From contig ONJT01000001.1 in the NCBI GenBank assembly GCA_900318245.1, forward strand, positions 123,857 to 187,856: a stretch of DNA of 64,000 nucleotides, given 5' to 3'. Of this stretch, positions 32,703 through 42,204 are shown piece after piece. Source of the stretch: an uncultured Bacteroidales bacterium. GTDB lineage: Bacteria; Bacteroidota; Bacteroidia; Bacteroidales; Paludibacteraceae. Within the stretch, counting starts at the first letter, position 1. The number at the start of each line of letters is the position of its first letter. A model generated the notes under the pieces. The model did not search any database, was not told the origin of the DNA, and saw only the letters and a list, made by a program, of their open reading frames with translations. Made by a program: the position numbers and the translations under genes.

Positions 32703-33178
32703 TGACAACGGATTTATCTAAATATGATGCCAACCAATTGCCTAGCGCTGAAGTCCTCGGACGTCAGCGCTATGCTATTGTGGTAGCAGACTGGAACAGC
32801 GACATCACCTATCCGATGATGCTCGGTGCAGTGGAGACGCTTACCAAACACGGCGTATCCGTCGATAACATCGACGTGTTACATGTGCCCGGTGCGGTGG
32901 AACTGACTTACGGCGCCGCTCACATCATGAAAGAGGAACGCATTGATGCCATCATCGTCATCGGATGCGTCATCAAGGGTGACACTCCCCATTTCGACTA
33001 CGTGTGCCAATCCGTGACGCAAGGTGTCGCGACGCTCAACGCGCAAGGCAAGGTGCCGGTGATCTTCTCTGTGCTGACTGTGCTCGATAAGCAGCAGGCA
33101 CTCGATCGTTGCGGCGGAAAACTGGGCAACAAAGGCATCGAAGGCGCAGTGACAGCCATTCATATGGCTAACTTGTAG
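32702..33178 (+). CDS. ribH: 6,7-dimethyl-8-ribityllumazine synthase
   Basis: 158 residues. RibH condenses the ribityl-pyrimidine with dihydroxybutanone phosphate in riboflavin synthesis. Conserved elements: VVADWNSDITYPMM (substrate Trp and Asn), VPGAVELTYGA, GCVIKGDTPHFDYV with the catalytic His, and the C-terminal GNKGIEGAVTAIHMANL. The start overlaps the upstream stop (TAATG). No other rib gene is nearby. Confidence 0.93.
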   Translation: MTTDLSKYDANQLPSAEVLGRQRYAIVVADWNSDITYPMMLGAVETLTKHGVSVDNIDVLHVPGAVELTYGAAHIMKEERIDAIIVIGCVIKGDTPHFDYVCQSVTQGVATLNAQGKVPVIFSVLTVLDKQQALDRCGGKLGNKGIEGAVTAIHMANL

Positions 33179-33205
33179 TTGGTGATTGATAATTGCTGAT
33201 TGATG
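33178..33205 (+). repeat. Heptamer repeat between ribH and aspartokinase
   Basis: Units ATTGATA, ATTGCTG, ATTGATG after an 8-mer AGTTGGTG. The last unit contains the ATG at 33203. Confidence 0.7.
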
Positions 33206-34456
33206 AAGGTTTATAAGTTCGGTGGAGCATCGGTGAAGGACGCTGCTGGCGTTCGGAACCTCGAGCGGATCGTTCGCGCGGCGGACGATGAACTCATGGT
33301 GGTGGTATCCGCTATGGGTAAGACGACGAATGCCCTCGAACGGGTGGTGGAGTTTCTCGATGCCGGCAAGGAAGAGCAAGCGCTCAACCAATGGGTCGAT
33401 ATCATTGACTACCACGTCGCTATCATGAAGGAACTGGGGCTGAAGCCCGGTTCAGACATCCGCTTGCAGGGCGAGATACCGTTTGACCCGCAGTTGTCGC
33501 TCGACGAGAACTACGACCAAGTGGTGTCGCTCGGCGAGATCATGTCCACGCAAATCGTCGCTGTCTATCTGCTGAAGCAGGGCCTTCCCGTCGAGTGGTG
33601 GAACATGCCGAAACTGCTGCGCACGGACAACACCTGGCGCGAGGCGAAGGTGGACAACGAGACGAGTGCGGCGACCATTCGCGCAGGGTGGGAGAGAGCC
33701 AACAGACCTTCCATTGTCGTGACGCAAGGCTTCATCGGCGGTACTGCCGAAGGCAAGCGCACAACGCTCGGTCGCGAGGGATCGGACTATACGGCGGCGC
33801 TGCTCGGCAACTACCTCGATGCCGTATCGGTGACGATATGGAAAGATGTGCCGGGGATCCTGAATGCCGATCCGCGTCTCGAACCCAACACGATACTTAT
33901 TCCTTCGCTGCGCTACCAAGACGCTGTCGAACTCAGCTATTCCGGCGCGCAGATCATACACCCAAAGACCATCCGTCCGCTGGAGAACAAGCAGATACCG
34001 CTTTTCGTGAAGCCTTTCGGAGACCCCGGGGCGGCGGGTTCGAAGATCGCAGCCGATGGCGTAGGACCGATTGACGTGCCGGTGTATATTTGGCGCAAGA
34101 ACCAGATTCTCATCACCATGCGCGCGAAAGACTTCGCCTTTGTGCTCGAAGAGAGCCTGAGCGAGATCTTCGAGATCATCCATCGCCATCGTCTGAAAGT
34201 GGCGCTCATACAGTCCTCCGCGGTCACTATCTCCGTCTGCGTCGATAACACACGCTTCGTGCCCGAGGCAATAGAAGAACTGAAACAACATTTCAACGTA
34301 ACCTATAATGACCATCTGTCTCTGCTGACAATCCGCGGCACGACGCCTGAGATACTCGAGCGCGCAAAGGCCGACAGGACTATCATGCTCAGCCAGACAA
34401 CCCGTCGAACGGCACGGCTCGTCGTCAAAGAAGACAGCGTACCGCAAGCAAAATAA
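33203..34456 (+). CDS. Aspartate kinase
   Basis: 417 residues from ATG 33203; an in-frame TTG at 33200 is unlikely. Aspartokinase phosphorylates aspartate, the first step toward lysine, threonine and methionine. Marks: MKVYKFGGASVKDAAGVRNL, VVSAMGKTTNALE, IVVTQGFIGGTAEGKRTTLGREGSDYTAALLG, ELSYSGAQIIHPKTI. The C-terminal 120 residues are an ACT-type regulatory region. It is a monofunctional enzyme without a fused homoserine dehydrogenase. Together with metK divergently upstream it concerns methionine supply, but no shared control is visible. Confidence 0.88.
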   Translation: MKVYKFGGASVKDAAGVRNLERIVRAADDELMVVVSAMGKTTNALERVVEFLDAGKEEQALNQWVDIIDYHVAIMKELGLKPGSDIRLQGEIPFDPQLSLDENYDQVVSLGEIMSTQIVAVYLLKQGLPVEWWNMPKLLRTDNTWREAKVDNETSAATIRAGWERANRPSIVVTQGFIGGTAEGKRTTLGREGSDYTAALLGNYLDAVSVTIWKDVPGILNADPRLEPNTILIPSLRYQDAVELSYSGAQIIHPKTIRPLENKQIPLFVKPFGDPGAAGSKIAADGVGPIDVPVYIWRKNQILITMRAKDFAFVLEESLSEIFEIIHRHRLKVALIQSSAVTISVCVDNTRFVPEAIEELKQHFNVTYNDHLSLLTIRGTTPEILERAKADRTIMLSQTTRRTARLVVKEDSVPQAK

Positions 34457-34463
34457 CAACACC

Positions 34464-35573
34464 ATGGAAAACCTTAAGATTTATTTCACTGCAGCGTACT
34501 GGCGTGAACTGCTGAACGCCTTCGGGCATGCGCTGTGTACCCTTAAGTTTTGGAAAGAACTGCTGATGATGACGGCAGGCATGAGTCTCGGCGCTGCCGC
34601 GGTCTATTATTTCCTGATGCCGAGCCATCTGATCGTCGGTTCTATCTCCGGTCTCTCCATCGTCCTCAATACACTCATCGGAGGCAATGCAGACACGTTC
34701 TCGTATATCGTGATGGGCATCAACGCTTTCCTATTGCTCTTGGCTTTCCTGCTGATCGGTAACGAGTTCGGCGCGAAGACCGTCTATACGGCGATGATCT
34801 TGGGTCCGTTGACCCAGGTGTGGGATCGTATCTATCCGTCCTACCACTTCACGCACCAGGTGATCGACAATCCCGACATCCTCGCGCAGTTACAAGCCGG
34901 CCAGACGGTACTGGACGCCAATGGCAATCCGTATATCCTCAACCGTGCGGGAGAGGTGATGGAGCAGGTACGCGAGTCGGTGATGAGCGGCGGCTTGGGA
35001 GTGGGCGACGTATGGTTTGACCTGATATGCTTCGTGCTGTTGCTTAGTGCCTGCCAGGCCTTCCTGTTCCGCATCAACGCTTCGACCGGCGGACTCGACA
35101 TACTCGGCAAAATCGTCAATAAATACCTCCATTTCGATATCGGCACTTCGGTCGCCATCGGAGGAATCATCATCTGCTGCACTTCCTTCCTGATCAACGA
35201 CTTCCGCATGGTGGTCATCGGCATCATCGGCACATGGATCAACGGACTGGCGATAGACTATTTCACAGCTTCGCTCAACAAACGCAAGCGCGTATGTATT
35301 ATATCTAATGAACACGAGCGCATACGCGAGTTCATCATCAACAAACTGCTGCGCGGCTGCTCGCTGTACGATGTACAGGGCGGTTACAGCGGCGAAGCGC
35401 ACAAGGAGATACAGGTGTTGCTCACGCAGGACGAGTTCTCCAGCCTCATGGCTTTCGTGCGCGACAGCAAACTGCAGGCCTTCATCACCGCCGGTAACTG
35501 CTCCGAAGTCTATGGACTCTGGGCTAAACATTACAAGCACAACGGCCAACTGAAAGCCGTAACCGAAGAGTAA
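34464..35573 (+). CDS. YitT family membrane protein (DUF161/DUF2179)
   Basis: 369 residues. Five or six membrane segments are of the YitT type (ELLMMTAGMSLGAAAVYYFLM, GSISGLSIVLNTLIGG, VGDVWFDLICFVLLLSACQAF, FRINASTGGLDILGKIVNKYL, IGTSVAIGGIIICCTSFLIN). The C-terminal soluble DUF2179 part is KRKRVCIISNEHERIREFIIN. Compared with the usual 280-300 residues there is an insert of about 65 residues (139-203) between the third and fourth helices. Function of the family is unknown. Confidence 0.8.
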   Translation: MENLKIYFTAAYWRELLNAFGHALCTLKFWKELLMMTAGMSLGAAAVYYFLMPSHLIVGSISGLSIVLNTLIGGNADTFSYIVMGINAFLLLLAFLLIGNEFGAKTVYTAMILGPLTQVWDRIYPSYHFTHQVIDNPDILAQLQAGQTVLDANGNPYILNRAGEVMEQVRESVMSGGLGVGDVWFDLICFVLLLSACQAFLFRINASTGGLDILGKIVNKYLHFDIGTSVAIGGIIICCTSFLINDFRMVVIGIIGTWINGLAIDYFTASLNKRKRVCIISNEHERIREFIINKLLRGCSLYDVQGGYSGEAHKEIQVLLTQDEFSSLMAFVRDSKLQAFITAGNCSEVYGLWAKHYKHNGQLKAVTEE

Positions 35574-35580
35574 AATAATC

Positions 35581-35608
35581 AATCATAAATTTGAAATCAT
35601 AAATCAAT
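35581..35608 (+). repeat. Heptamer repeat before the 35613 gene
   Basis: Units AATCATA, AATTTGA, AATCATA, AATCAAT fill the gap after the YitT gene. Confidence 0.75.
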
Positions 35609-35612
35609 TGAT

Positions 35613-36512
35613 ATGAAACCAACATTATTTATCTTGGCCGCCGGCATGGGAAGCCGCTACGGCGGACTCAAACAACTTGACGGACTCGGCCCTAACGGCG
35701 AGACCATCATGGACTACAGTGTTTTTGACGCCCTGCGCGCAGGGTTCGGCAAGATCGTCTTCGTCATCCGTAAGGATTTCGAGGCGGACTTCCGTGAGAA
35801 AGTGTTGTCCAAATATGCAGACAAAGTGCCCTGCGAAGTGTGCTTCCAGGCGATAGACAAAGTGCCGGAAGGCTGTACGTTCAACCCTGAACGCGCCAAG
35901 CCCTGGGGCACCAACCACGCTGTGCTCATGGCGAAAGATATCATTCATGAACCCTTTGCCGTCATCAACGCCGATGACTTCTACGGCAAGGAGTCGTTCC
36001 AGGTCTTAGCCGACTATCTGCGTTCAATCGAGGGCACCGAGGGCAAGTACTGCATGGTCGGTTACCGCGTAGCCAACACCCTCAGCGAGAACGGCGCAGT
36101 AAGCCGCGGTGTCTGCACTACCGACGCCAATGGTCTGCTGACGGACGTGGTAGAGCGCACAAAGATAGAGGATAAGAACGGCACGATCGTGTTCACCGAA
36201 GGCGAAGTGGACACCCCGCTCGACCCGCATACACCGGTGTCGATGAACATGTGGGGCTTCACGCCGGAGTATTTCCAATATACGGAGAAAGCCTTCCGCA
36301 CCTTCCTCGCCGAGCATGGACAGGAGCTGAAGTCGGAGTTCTATATCCCGACGCTTGTGAACCAGCTCATCGGAGAAGGCAAAGCAACCTGCCGCGTGCT
36401 CGACACCCCGTCCAAATGGTTCGGAGTGACTTACGCCGAGGACCGTCCACAGGTGGTAATGAAAATCAATCAACTCATCGCAAAGGGAGAATATCCCGCT
36501 AAATTATTCTGA
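35613..36512 (+). CDS. Sugar nucleotidyltransferase-like protein
   Basis: 299 residues. N-terminal LFILAAGMGSRYGGLKQLD is the nucleotide-binding signature of NTP transferases (GlmU/RmlA fold). Next come INADDFYGKESF as the metal site and GFTPEYFQYTEKAF. The Bacteroidota family to which it belongs is not characterised; it lies in tandem with galE and manA, so a role in nucleotide-sugar supply is plausible. No hexapeptide domain is present. Confidence 0.75.
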   Translation: MKPTLFILAAGMGSRYGGLKQLDGLGPNGETIMDYSVFDALRAGFGKIVFVIRKDFEADFREKVLSKYADKVPCEVCFQAIDKVPEGCTFNPERAKPWGTNHAVLMAKDIIHEPFAVINADDFYGKESFQVLADYLRSIEGTEGKYCMVGYRVANTLSENGAVSRGVCTTDANGLLTDVVERTKIEDKNGTIVFTEGEVDTPLDPHTPVSMNMWGFTPEYFQYTEKAFRTFLAEHGQELKSEFYIPTLVNQLIGEGKATCRVLDTPSKWFGVTYAEDRPQVVMKINQLIAKGEYPAKLF

Positions 36513-36530
36513 ATACTGAACACTGAATAC
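36510..36530 (+). repeat. Heptamer repeat before galE
   Basis: Three units TGAATAC, TGAACAC, TGAATAC; the first contains the stop codon of the upstream gene. Confidence 0.65.
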
Positions 36531-36532
36531 TC

Positions 36533-37564
36533 ATGGCAAGAATACTTGTAACCGGTGGCACCGGATATATAGGATCGCATACAACGGTGGAACTGATGCA
36601 ACAGGGCTACGACGTAACCATCGTGGATAACCTCAGCAACTCCTCCATCGACGTGTTAGACGGCATCGCCGAGATTGTAGGACGCAAACCCGAGTTTGCG
36701 AATATAGACTGCGGTAACTTCATGGACCTCGATAATGTCTTCCGCGCTTATCCTGATGTCGTCGGAGTGATTCATTTCGCGGCCAGCAAAGCCGTAGGCG
36801 AGTCAGTGGAGAAACCGCTGCTCTATTACCGAAATAACCTCGGCAGTCTCTGTACGCTGCTCGAAGTAATGAAGTTGCACCAAGTGCCGAATATCGTCTT
36901 CTCTTCGTCCTGTACCGTCTATGGACAACCGGATGCAGCCCATCTGCCCGTTGACGAGACGGCGCCTATTCAGAAAGCCCTCTCGCCTTACGGCAACACC
37001 AAGCAAATCAACGAGGAGATTATCTGCGACGAAGCGCATGCGGACAAGAATCTGCAGGCTACAATCCTTCGGTACTTCAATCCTATCGGCGCGCACCCTT
37101 CAGCACTCATCGGAGAACTGCCGAACGGCGTTCCGCAGAACCTGCTGCCCTTCATTACCCAGACTGCTGCCGGACTTCGTCCCGAACTGAAGGTCTTCGG
37201 TAATGACTATAACACGCCGGACGGCTCGTGCATCCGCGATTATATCTATGTCGTGGATCTCGCCAAGGCGCATGTGAAGGCTATCGACCGCATGCTCCAT
37301 GCCAAGGATCGCGAGCAGGTAGAGGTCTTCAACCTCGGTACGGGAACAGGTCTGAGTGTGCTGACGCTCATCAAAGAGTTCGAGGCCGCTACGGGTGTGA
37401 AGATCCCTTATACCATCGTCGGCCGTCGTGAAGGAGATATAGAGAAAGTATGGGCTGCGCCGAAGAAAGCCAACGAAGTGTTGGGCTGGAAAGCAGACAC
37501 ACCTATTCGCGAAGTGCTCGCCTCCGCATGGAAATGGGAGAAACATATTAGAAATATAAAATAA
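36533..37564 (+). CDS. galE: UDP-glucose 4-epimerase
   Basis: 343 residues, usual length. GalE interconverts UDP-glucose and UDP-galactose with bound NAD. Marks: ILVTGGTGYIGSHTTVELMQ (Rossmann G-x-x-G-x-x-G), VIHFAASKAVGESVEKPLLYY, SSSCTVYGQP, the catalytic Y-x-x-x-K in SPYGNTKQINEE, LRYFNPIGAHPSALIGE and CIRDYIYVVDLAKAH. Activity on the N-acetylated pair cannot be excluded. Confidence 0.92.
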   Translation: MARILVTGGTGYIGSHTTVELMQQGYDVTIVDNLSNSSIDVLDGIAEIVGRKPEFANIDCGNFMDLDNVFRAYPDVVGVIHFAASKAVGESVEKPLLYYRNNLGSLCTLLEVMKLHQVPNIVFSSSCTVYGQPDAAHLPVDETAPIQKALSPYGNTKQINEEIICDEAHADKNLQATILRYFNPIGAHPSALIGELPNGVPQNLLPFITQTAAGLRPELKVFGNDYNTPDGSCIRDYIYVVDLAKAHVKAIDRMLHAKDREQVEVFNLGTGTGLSVLTLIKEFEAATGVKIPYTIVGRREGDIEKVWAAPKKANEVLGWKADTPIREVLASAWKWEKHIRNIK

Positions 37565-37604
37565 TTACCAATTACCAATCACCAATTACCAATCATAAAT
37601 CATA
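37563..37604 (+). repeat. Heptamer repeat between galE and manA
   Basis: Six exact units: AATTACC twice, AATCACC, AATTACC, AATCATA twice. It covers the whole gap and switches consensus part-way. Confidence 0.85.
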
Positions 37605-37609
37605 GATTT

Positions 37610-38605
37610 ATGTTGTATCCTTTTAAATTCAAGGCGCATCTCTTCCATAAGATTTGGGGAGGGCATACGATTGAGCAGTGGTACGACCATGTGCCCGCCG
37701 ACTATGAGAACGTAGGCGAGGCATGGGTGATGTCGGACGTAGAGAAATACCCGACAGAGGTCATCAACGGCTCGCATGCCGGAGACAGCCTGCAGGACTT
37801 GTTGGAGGTTTATATGGATGAATTGGTAGGCGAACGCGTGTATGAACTGTTCGGTAACCATTTCCCCTTGCTGCTCAAGTTCATCGATGCCACGGATGAC
37901 CTTTCGATACAGGTACACCCTGATGATGAGTACGCTCTGGAGAACGAGCAGAGCCTCGGGAAGACAGAGATGTGGTACGTGCTTCCCTCATCGGAAGAAG
38001 CGTCTATCTATCTTGGGTGGAACAAAGAGATGAATGCGTCCTTGATCCATTCCGCCATTCAAGACGGTTCCCTCGCGCGCTACCTGCGCGAATATAAGGT
38101 ACGCGCAGGCGATGTTGCCTATATCCCTTCCGGAACGGTGCATGCCATGCGTCGCAATACCATCGTGGCGGAGATCCAGGAGAACAGCGATGTCACCTAT
38201 CGTCTGTATGACTATAACCGCGTAGGAAACGACGGACGGATGCGTCCTCTCAAACTCGACAAGGCGCTCCAAGTCATGGATTTCCATCCGGATAACAATG
38301 CCGCACTGACACATCCTGATGATAAAGAAAACGGCGCGGTGAACCTGCGTAAGACCCCGTATTTCACGGCGAACTTGCTGACACTCAGCACGATAGCGCA
38401 GCGCGATTATGCGCCGCTGGACAGTTTTGTGGCGTACATGTGCGTGGAAGGAGCATGCGCGATTGAGGCGCTCGACAGCGAGGCGGAGGATAAGTCCGTG
38501 ACGATGCGTACGGGAGAAGCCGTGCTGGTGCCGGCTACGCTGAATGATATCCGCATCACACCGCAAGGGAAATGCAGACTCCTGGAGATATACCTGGAAG
38601 AATAA
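37610..38605 (+). CDS. manA: Mannose-6-phosphate isomerase, class I
   Basis: 331 residues. Zn-dependent interconversion of mannose-6-P and fructose-6-P. Family features: FHKIWGGHTIEQWY, GEAWVMSDVEKYPTEV, LLLKFIDATDDLSIQVHPDDEYA (zinc ligands Q, H), GKTEMWYVLP, YIPSGTVHAMRRNTIVAEIQENSDVTYRLYDY. The short form is typical of Bacteroidota and Firmicutes. It ends the operon; a strong bidirectional terminator follows. Confidence 0.9.
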   Translation: MLYPFKFKAHLFHKIWGGHTIEQWYDHVPADYENVGEAWVMSDVEKYPTEVINGSHAGDSLQDLLEVYMDELVGERVYELFGNHFPLLLKFIDATDDLSIQVHPDDEYALENEQSLGKTEMWYVLPSSEEASIYLGWNKEMNASLIHSAIQDGSLARYLREYKVRAGDVAYIPSGTVHAMRRNTIVAEIQENSDVTYRLYDYNRVGNDGRMRPLKLDKALQVMDFHPDNNAALTHPDDKENGAVNLRKTPYFTANLLTLSTIAQRDYAPLDSFVAYMCVEGACAIEALDSEAEDKSVTMRTGEAVLVPATLNDIRITPQGKCRLLEIYLEE

Positions 38606-38632
38606 AAAAAAGAGGCGAGCGCCTCTTTTTTT
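38604..38632. terminator. Bidirectional terminator between manA and rsmD
   Basis: A8, GAGGCG (38612-38617), AG, CGCCTC (38620-38625), T8. The A and T tracts on both sides let it serve both convergent transcripts. Confidence 0.85.
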
Positions 38633-39161
38633 ATTGGAAGAAACTGAAATGTACGCTTCCGTAGGTACGCGTCTCTACATGATTCGGATGGCTTGTGAAG
38701 TCAGTGTCTTTGCCGTGTTCTATCACCAACCAGCCTTCGGGTTTAAGTATTCCTTGTGAGAGAATACTATCGGGCAGAGCAGGTAGGGATTCCAAGGCAT
38801 AAGGCGGGTCCGCGAAGATCAGGTCGTATTGGGTGCGGCACGCGCTGATGAACTTAAACACATCGCCGCGGATGACGGACAAGTTGCGGATGCCGAGTTG
38901 CTTGCAGCAGGCGATGATCCAGTTCTGCTGCACATGCGCGATCTCCACCGCCGTCACTTCCCGTGCCCCGCGGCTGACACATTCGATACCGATGCCGCCG
39001 GTACCCGCAAAGAGATCCAGCATGTCGATGCCTTCCAGGTCCATGCGGTTGTTCAGGAGATTGAACAAACTCTCCTTGGCGAAGTCCGTTGTGGGCCTCG
39101 CGGTGATATTTTTAGGGGGCGACAACCGCCGCCCCCCATATGTACCACTAATGATTCGCAT
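38631..39161 (-). CDS. rsmD: 16S rRNA (guanine966-N2) methyltransferase
   Basis: 176 residues from ATG 39161 (MRIISGTYGGRRL), the canonical start; longer in-frame reading to 39224 is rejected. Marks: RPTTDFAKESLFNLL, MLDLFAGTGGIGIECVSRGA (AdoMet motif I) and the catalytic DPPY in DLIFADPPYAL. It methylates G966 of 16S rRNA during 30S assembly. The 115-nt upstream gap contains several short inverted repeats and no promoter that I can see. Confidence 0.92.
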   Translation of the reverse strand: MRIISGTYGGRRLSPPKNITARPTTDFAKESLFNLLNNRMDLEGIDMLDLFAGTGGIGIECVSRGAREVTAVEIAHVQQNWIIACCKQLGIRNLSVIRGDVFKFISACRTQYDLIFADPPYALESLPALPDSILSQGILKPEGWLVIEHGKDTDFTSHPNHVETRTYGSVHFSFFQ

Positions 39162-39276
39162 AATTTCAATCGGGGTCCCCAGAGTAACAGGAACTGTTGC
39201 TATGGGGAAAGCGTAGCACAACACGTAGCGCTATACAAGGGCAGTGCCCGTAGTCGCGCGAGTGTTAGTGTAAGCG

Positions 39277-40035
39277 CTACTCCCAGTTACCGGCGTTGTT
39301 GTTCGGCGAGAAGACGTCACCTACCTTCAGTCCGGGGTAGTGCTCCAGTTTCTGCTCACGGTCGATGAGGTTCACGAGCTCCTGCTTGTTCAGGTCGCCT
39401 AAATAACTCTCAAACGGTGCGCGTGCCTCGAACAGCGGAACGCGGATGCCCTGACTGGTCTTATAGTCATTGTTAACCTCGATCTCGAATAACTTACCCT
39501 CGCTGTACGGGATCTCCGTGATGGCGGCAATGCTCTTCTCGTCGTACTCACCCTTGTAGAGCGACTGCAGCATATTCGACTCGATGGTGTCGCGGCGGAA
39601 ACCTGCTAAACCGTTCTTGATCACGTCTGCGTCATTCTCCCAGATGTAGGCATAGAGTGCTTCCGGAGTATCGAAACTTCCCTTCTTCAGCGCTTTCTTC
39701 TTTGCCTCGTTAAGGATTTTGATAGCCTTCGGCTCGGTCAAACCGGCCTCCAACTGCTTGTCGGTCAAACTACCTTCTTTCAACACCTCTTTTTTCGGAG
39801 CGGTGCGAAGGAATAGGAGCAGGCTGTCGTAGTTCGCCGTGAAACGGCCGTTCTGGTGATGAAACTCCACTTCAGCAGTACGCAGATCAACCAAGTGCTT
39901 GATCACCGCTACCTCACGCTCAGTGCGCGTGTTCTCAAACTTAATAGGGGTTGTGACACTCTGTACGCAGAATACCGTCATCAGTACTGCACATACGGCG
40001 AGCACACAGATAATTAGGGGTCTTGTCGTTTTCAT
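39277..40035 (-). CDS. Membrane-anchored hypothetical protein, pseudopilin-like start
   Basis: 252 residues. One N-terminal hydrophobic segment (LIICVLAVCAVLMTVFCVQSV). The following VIKHLVDLRTAEVEFHHQNGRFTANYDSLLLFL recalls the region after the helix in GspG-type pseudopilins (A..Y..ANG.F), but the prepilin cleavage site is not seen. The remainder is unassigned. It is conserved-looking and shares a divergent promoter region with the RSH gene. Confidence 0.65.
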   Translation of the reverse strand: MKTTRPLIICVLAVCAVLMTVFCVQSVTTPIKFENTRTEREVAVIKHLVDLRTAEVEFHHQNGRFTANYDSLLLFLRTAPKKEVLKEGSLTDKQLEAGLTEPKAIKILNEAKKKALKKGSFDTPEALYAYIWENDADVIKNGLAGFRRDTIESNMLQSLYKGEYDEKSIAAITEIPYSEGKLFEIEVNNDYKTSQGIRVPLFEARAPFESYLGDLNKQELVNLIDREQKLEHYPGLKVGDVFSPNNNAGNWE

Positions 40036-40072
40036 TATCGGTTAAATTTAGTATGTTTACACAATTTCGCCG

Positions 40073-40104
40073 CAAAATTACTATTTTTTTTTGATATATG
40101 CAAA
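40073..40104 (-). promoter_or_regulatory. Promoter of the 39277 gene (divergent)
   Basis: Minus-strand TTTG (plus CAAA 40101-40104), 20 nt, TAATTTTG (plus 40073-40080). Its -33 box and that of the opposite promoter face each other in TTTG-N7-CAAA (40090-40104). Confidence 0.65.
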
Positions 40105-40120
40105 TTTTTTCTTACCTTTG
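40090..40120 (+). promoter_or_regulatory. Promoter of the RSH/recR operon (divergent)
   Basis: TTTG (40090-40093), 19 nt, TACCTTTG (40113-40120) followed by CAGCG. Predicted start near 40127, so the leader before ATG 40145 is only about 18 nt, which supports that start. Confidence 0.7.
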
Positions 40121-40144
40121 CAGCGATTTTTTGATTAGACCCGT

Positions 40145-41578
40145 ATGGAAGACAGCAATAAAGTTCTTTTTGACATCCTCAACGAGCGGTTGGAACTGCT
40201 GCGTCAGTTGGACGCGGAAGGGGATTCGGAGCGTCGTCGTCATATTGCGAAAGAGACACAGACGCTACATGCGCCTATGGCGCACCGTTTGGGTCTATAT
40301 CAGATCAAGACGGAGATGGAGGATCTGGCGCTGAAGTTCCTCGATTATGATATGTACAAGCATATCGCCCATGAGTTGAACGCCAAGAAGGCGGAGCGCG
40401 AGGCGTATATCGCGTCGTTCATCGCGCCGCTGGAAGAGAAGCTGAAGAAAGAAGGCTTTGTGTTCACCATCAAGGGTCGTCCTAAGTCCATTCACTCCAT
40501 CTACCATAAGATGCAAGCGCAGCACTGCGGCGTCGATAAGATCTATGACCTTTTCGCGATACGTATCATCCTCGACTCGCCGCTGGAGCGGGAGAAGTCG
40601 GATTGCTGGCAAGTCTATTCGCTCATCACCGATATCTTCCCCCCAAACCCGAAGCGACTGCGCGACTGGTTGTCCGTGCCGAAAGAGAACGGCTATGAGT
40701 CGCTCCATACGACGGTTCTCGGACCGGAGAACCGATGGGTAGAAGTGCAGATCCGCACGAAGCGTATGGATGAGATAGCGGAGAAAGGTGTGGCGGCGCA
40801 CTGGTCGTACAAAGGTGTGAAGGGATCTATCGTGCAGAAATCCGGCGATGTGTTCGTCTTCACCCCTGCGGGTGACTTACGGAGACTTCCGGAAGGCGCG
40901 ACCGTGCTTGACTTTGCGTACTCGATCCATAGCGAGGTGGGTGCACACTGCGTAGGAGGAACGATAAGAAACCAGAATGTGTCCATCCGTCAGAAGCTCG
41001 AGAACGGCGACCAAGTGTCGATCCTCACGTCCCCGAACCAACACCCGAATGCCGACTGGCTCAATTTCGTAGCGTCCACCAAGGCGAAGAACAAGATTCG
41101 TCAGGCGCTCAAGGAGATCGAGTACAAGCAAGCCGCGGAAGGCAAGGAGATCATCGACCGCAAGTTCAAGAACTGGAAGATCAACTATACCGAAGGCGAC
41201 ATCACCAAGATGGCGATCAAGCTGGGCTACAAGGCGGTGTCGGATATGTATCAGTCGGTGGCGAACGGCAAAGAGGACGTGCAGCGGCTGCGGGACGTGC
41301 TGCAAGAACCCGAAGAGGCGCCGACGCAGCGCGAGCATACGGAGTATGTGGACCGCTCGGACCTGAAGGGTTTGGCGATCGAGGTGGATATGAACGTGAA
41401 GAACGTGGATTACAACCTCTCCAAGTGCTGCAACCCCGAACCCGGCGACCCGATCTTCGCTTTCGTATCCGTGCTGAAGGGTATCCGCATCCATAAGATC
41501 GACTGCCCGAATGCGGAGGATATACGAAAAAGGTATCCGTATAGAGTTTTGCCGGCCCGCTGGGCGAAGAAATCATGA
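40145..41578 (+). CDS. RelA/SpoT homologue lacking the HD and ACT domains
   Basis: 477 residues versus about 730-750 for a full RSH protein. Present: the helical segment after HD ([20 protein letters not shown]), the (p)ppGpp synthetase ([62 protein letters not shown]), the TGS domain ([27 protein letters not shown]) and a zinc-finger-like [13 protein letters not shown] with HKIDCPNA. Absent: the N-terminal HD hydrolase (no HDxxED) and the C-terminal ACT/RRM. The leader is short and recR overlaps the end by 4 nt, so this is the real gene size. Likely a synthetase-only enzyme; ribosome sensing through the C-terminus would be changed. Confidence 0.82.
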   Translation: MEDSNKVLFDILNERLELLRQLDAEGDSERRRHIAKETQTLHAPMAHRLGLYQIKTEMEDLALKFLDYDMYKHIAHELNAKKAEREAYIASFIAPLEEKLKKEGFVFTIKGRPKSIHSIYHKMQAQHCGVDKIYDLFAIRIILDSPLEREKSDCWQVYSLITDIFPPNPKRLRDWLSVPKENGYESLHTTVLGPENRWVEVQIRTKRMDEIAEKGVAAHWSYKGVKGSIVQKSGDVFVFTPAGDLRRLPEGATVLDFAYSIHSEVGAHCVGGTIRNQNVSIRQKLENGDQVSILTSPNQHPNADWLNFVASTKAKNKIRQALKEIEYKQAAEGKEIIDRKFKNWKINYTEGDITKMAIKLGYKAVSDMYQSVANGKEDVQRLRDVLQEPEEAPTQREHTEYVDRSDLKGLAIEVDMNVKNVDYNLSKCCNPEPGDPIFAFVSVLKGIRIHKIDCPNAEDIRKRYPYRVLPARWAKKS

Positions 41579-42189
41579 ACGAATATCCCTCAATATTGTT
41601 GGAGCAGGCAGTGAACCAGATGAGTTCGCTTCCGGGCGTAGGGCGGAGAACAGCCTTACGGCTGGTGTTGCACCTGTTGCGCCAATCGGACGAGAGCGTC
41701 GAGGCTTTCGCGGGTGCGTTCACGAAGCTGAAGAAAGAAGTGGTGTACTGCCGCGAGTGCCATAATATCTCCGACACGGAGGTATGTCCGATATGCGGCT
41801 CCACGCGCCGTGACCATGCGACGATATGCGTCGTGGAGAACGTGCAAGACGTGATGTCCATCGAGAACACCGGCCAGTATACGGGCGTGTACCATGTGCT
41901 GGGCGGCATCATCTCGCCCATGGAGGGTATCGGACCGAAGGATATCGAGATAGACAGCCTCATCGAGCGCGTCGCGAAGGGCGGAGTGGAGGAGATCATC
42001 CTCGCCCTGCCGACCACGATGGAAGGCGACACGACGAATTTCTATATCTACCGCCGCATACAGAATGCCGGTATCGACGTCAAGATCTCGCAGATAGCAA
42101 GAGGTGTGGCCGTAGGCAACCAACTCGAGTACACCGACGAGATCACCCTCGGTCGCTCGATCGTCAACCGAACGGAATTCAAAGGATAA
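41575..42189 (+). CDS. recR: Recombination mediator RecR
   Basis: 204 residues, usual length. RecR with RecO/RecF loads RecA at gaps. Features: helix-hairpin-helix [18 protein letters not shown], four-Cys zinc finger [16 protein letters not shown], Toprim domain [14 protein letters not shown] and [16 protein letters not shown], and [21 protein letters not shown]. The start overlaps the RSH stop (ATGA). Confidence 0.93.
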   Translation: MNEYPSILLEQAVNQMSSLPGVGRRTALRLVLHLLRQSDESVEAFAGAFTKLKKEVVYCRECHNISDTEVCPICGSTRRDHATICVVENVQDVMSIENTGQYTGVYHVLGGIISPMEGIGPKDIEIDSLIERVAKGGVEEIILALPTTMEGDTTNFYIYRRIQNAGIDVKISQIARGVAVGNQLEYTDEITLGRSIVNRTEFKG

Positions 42190-42204
42190 AGAAGAAACAA
42201 TTAT

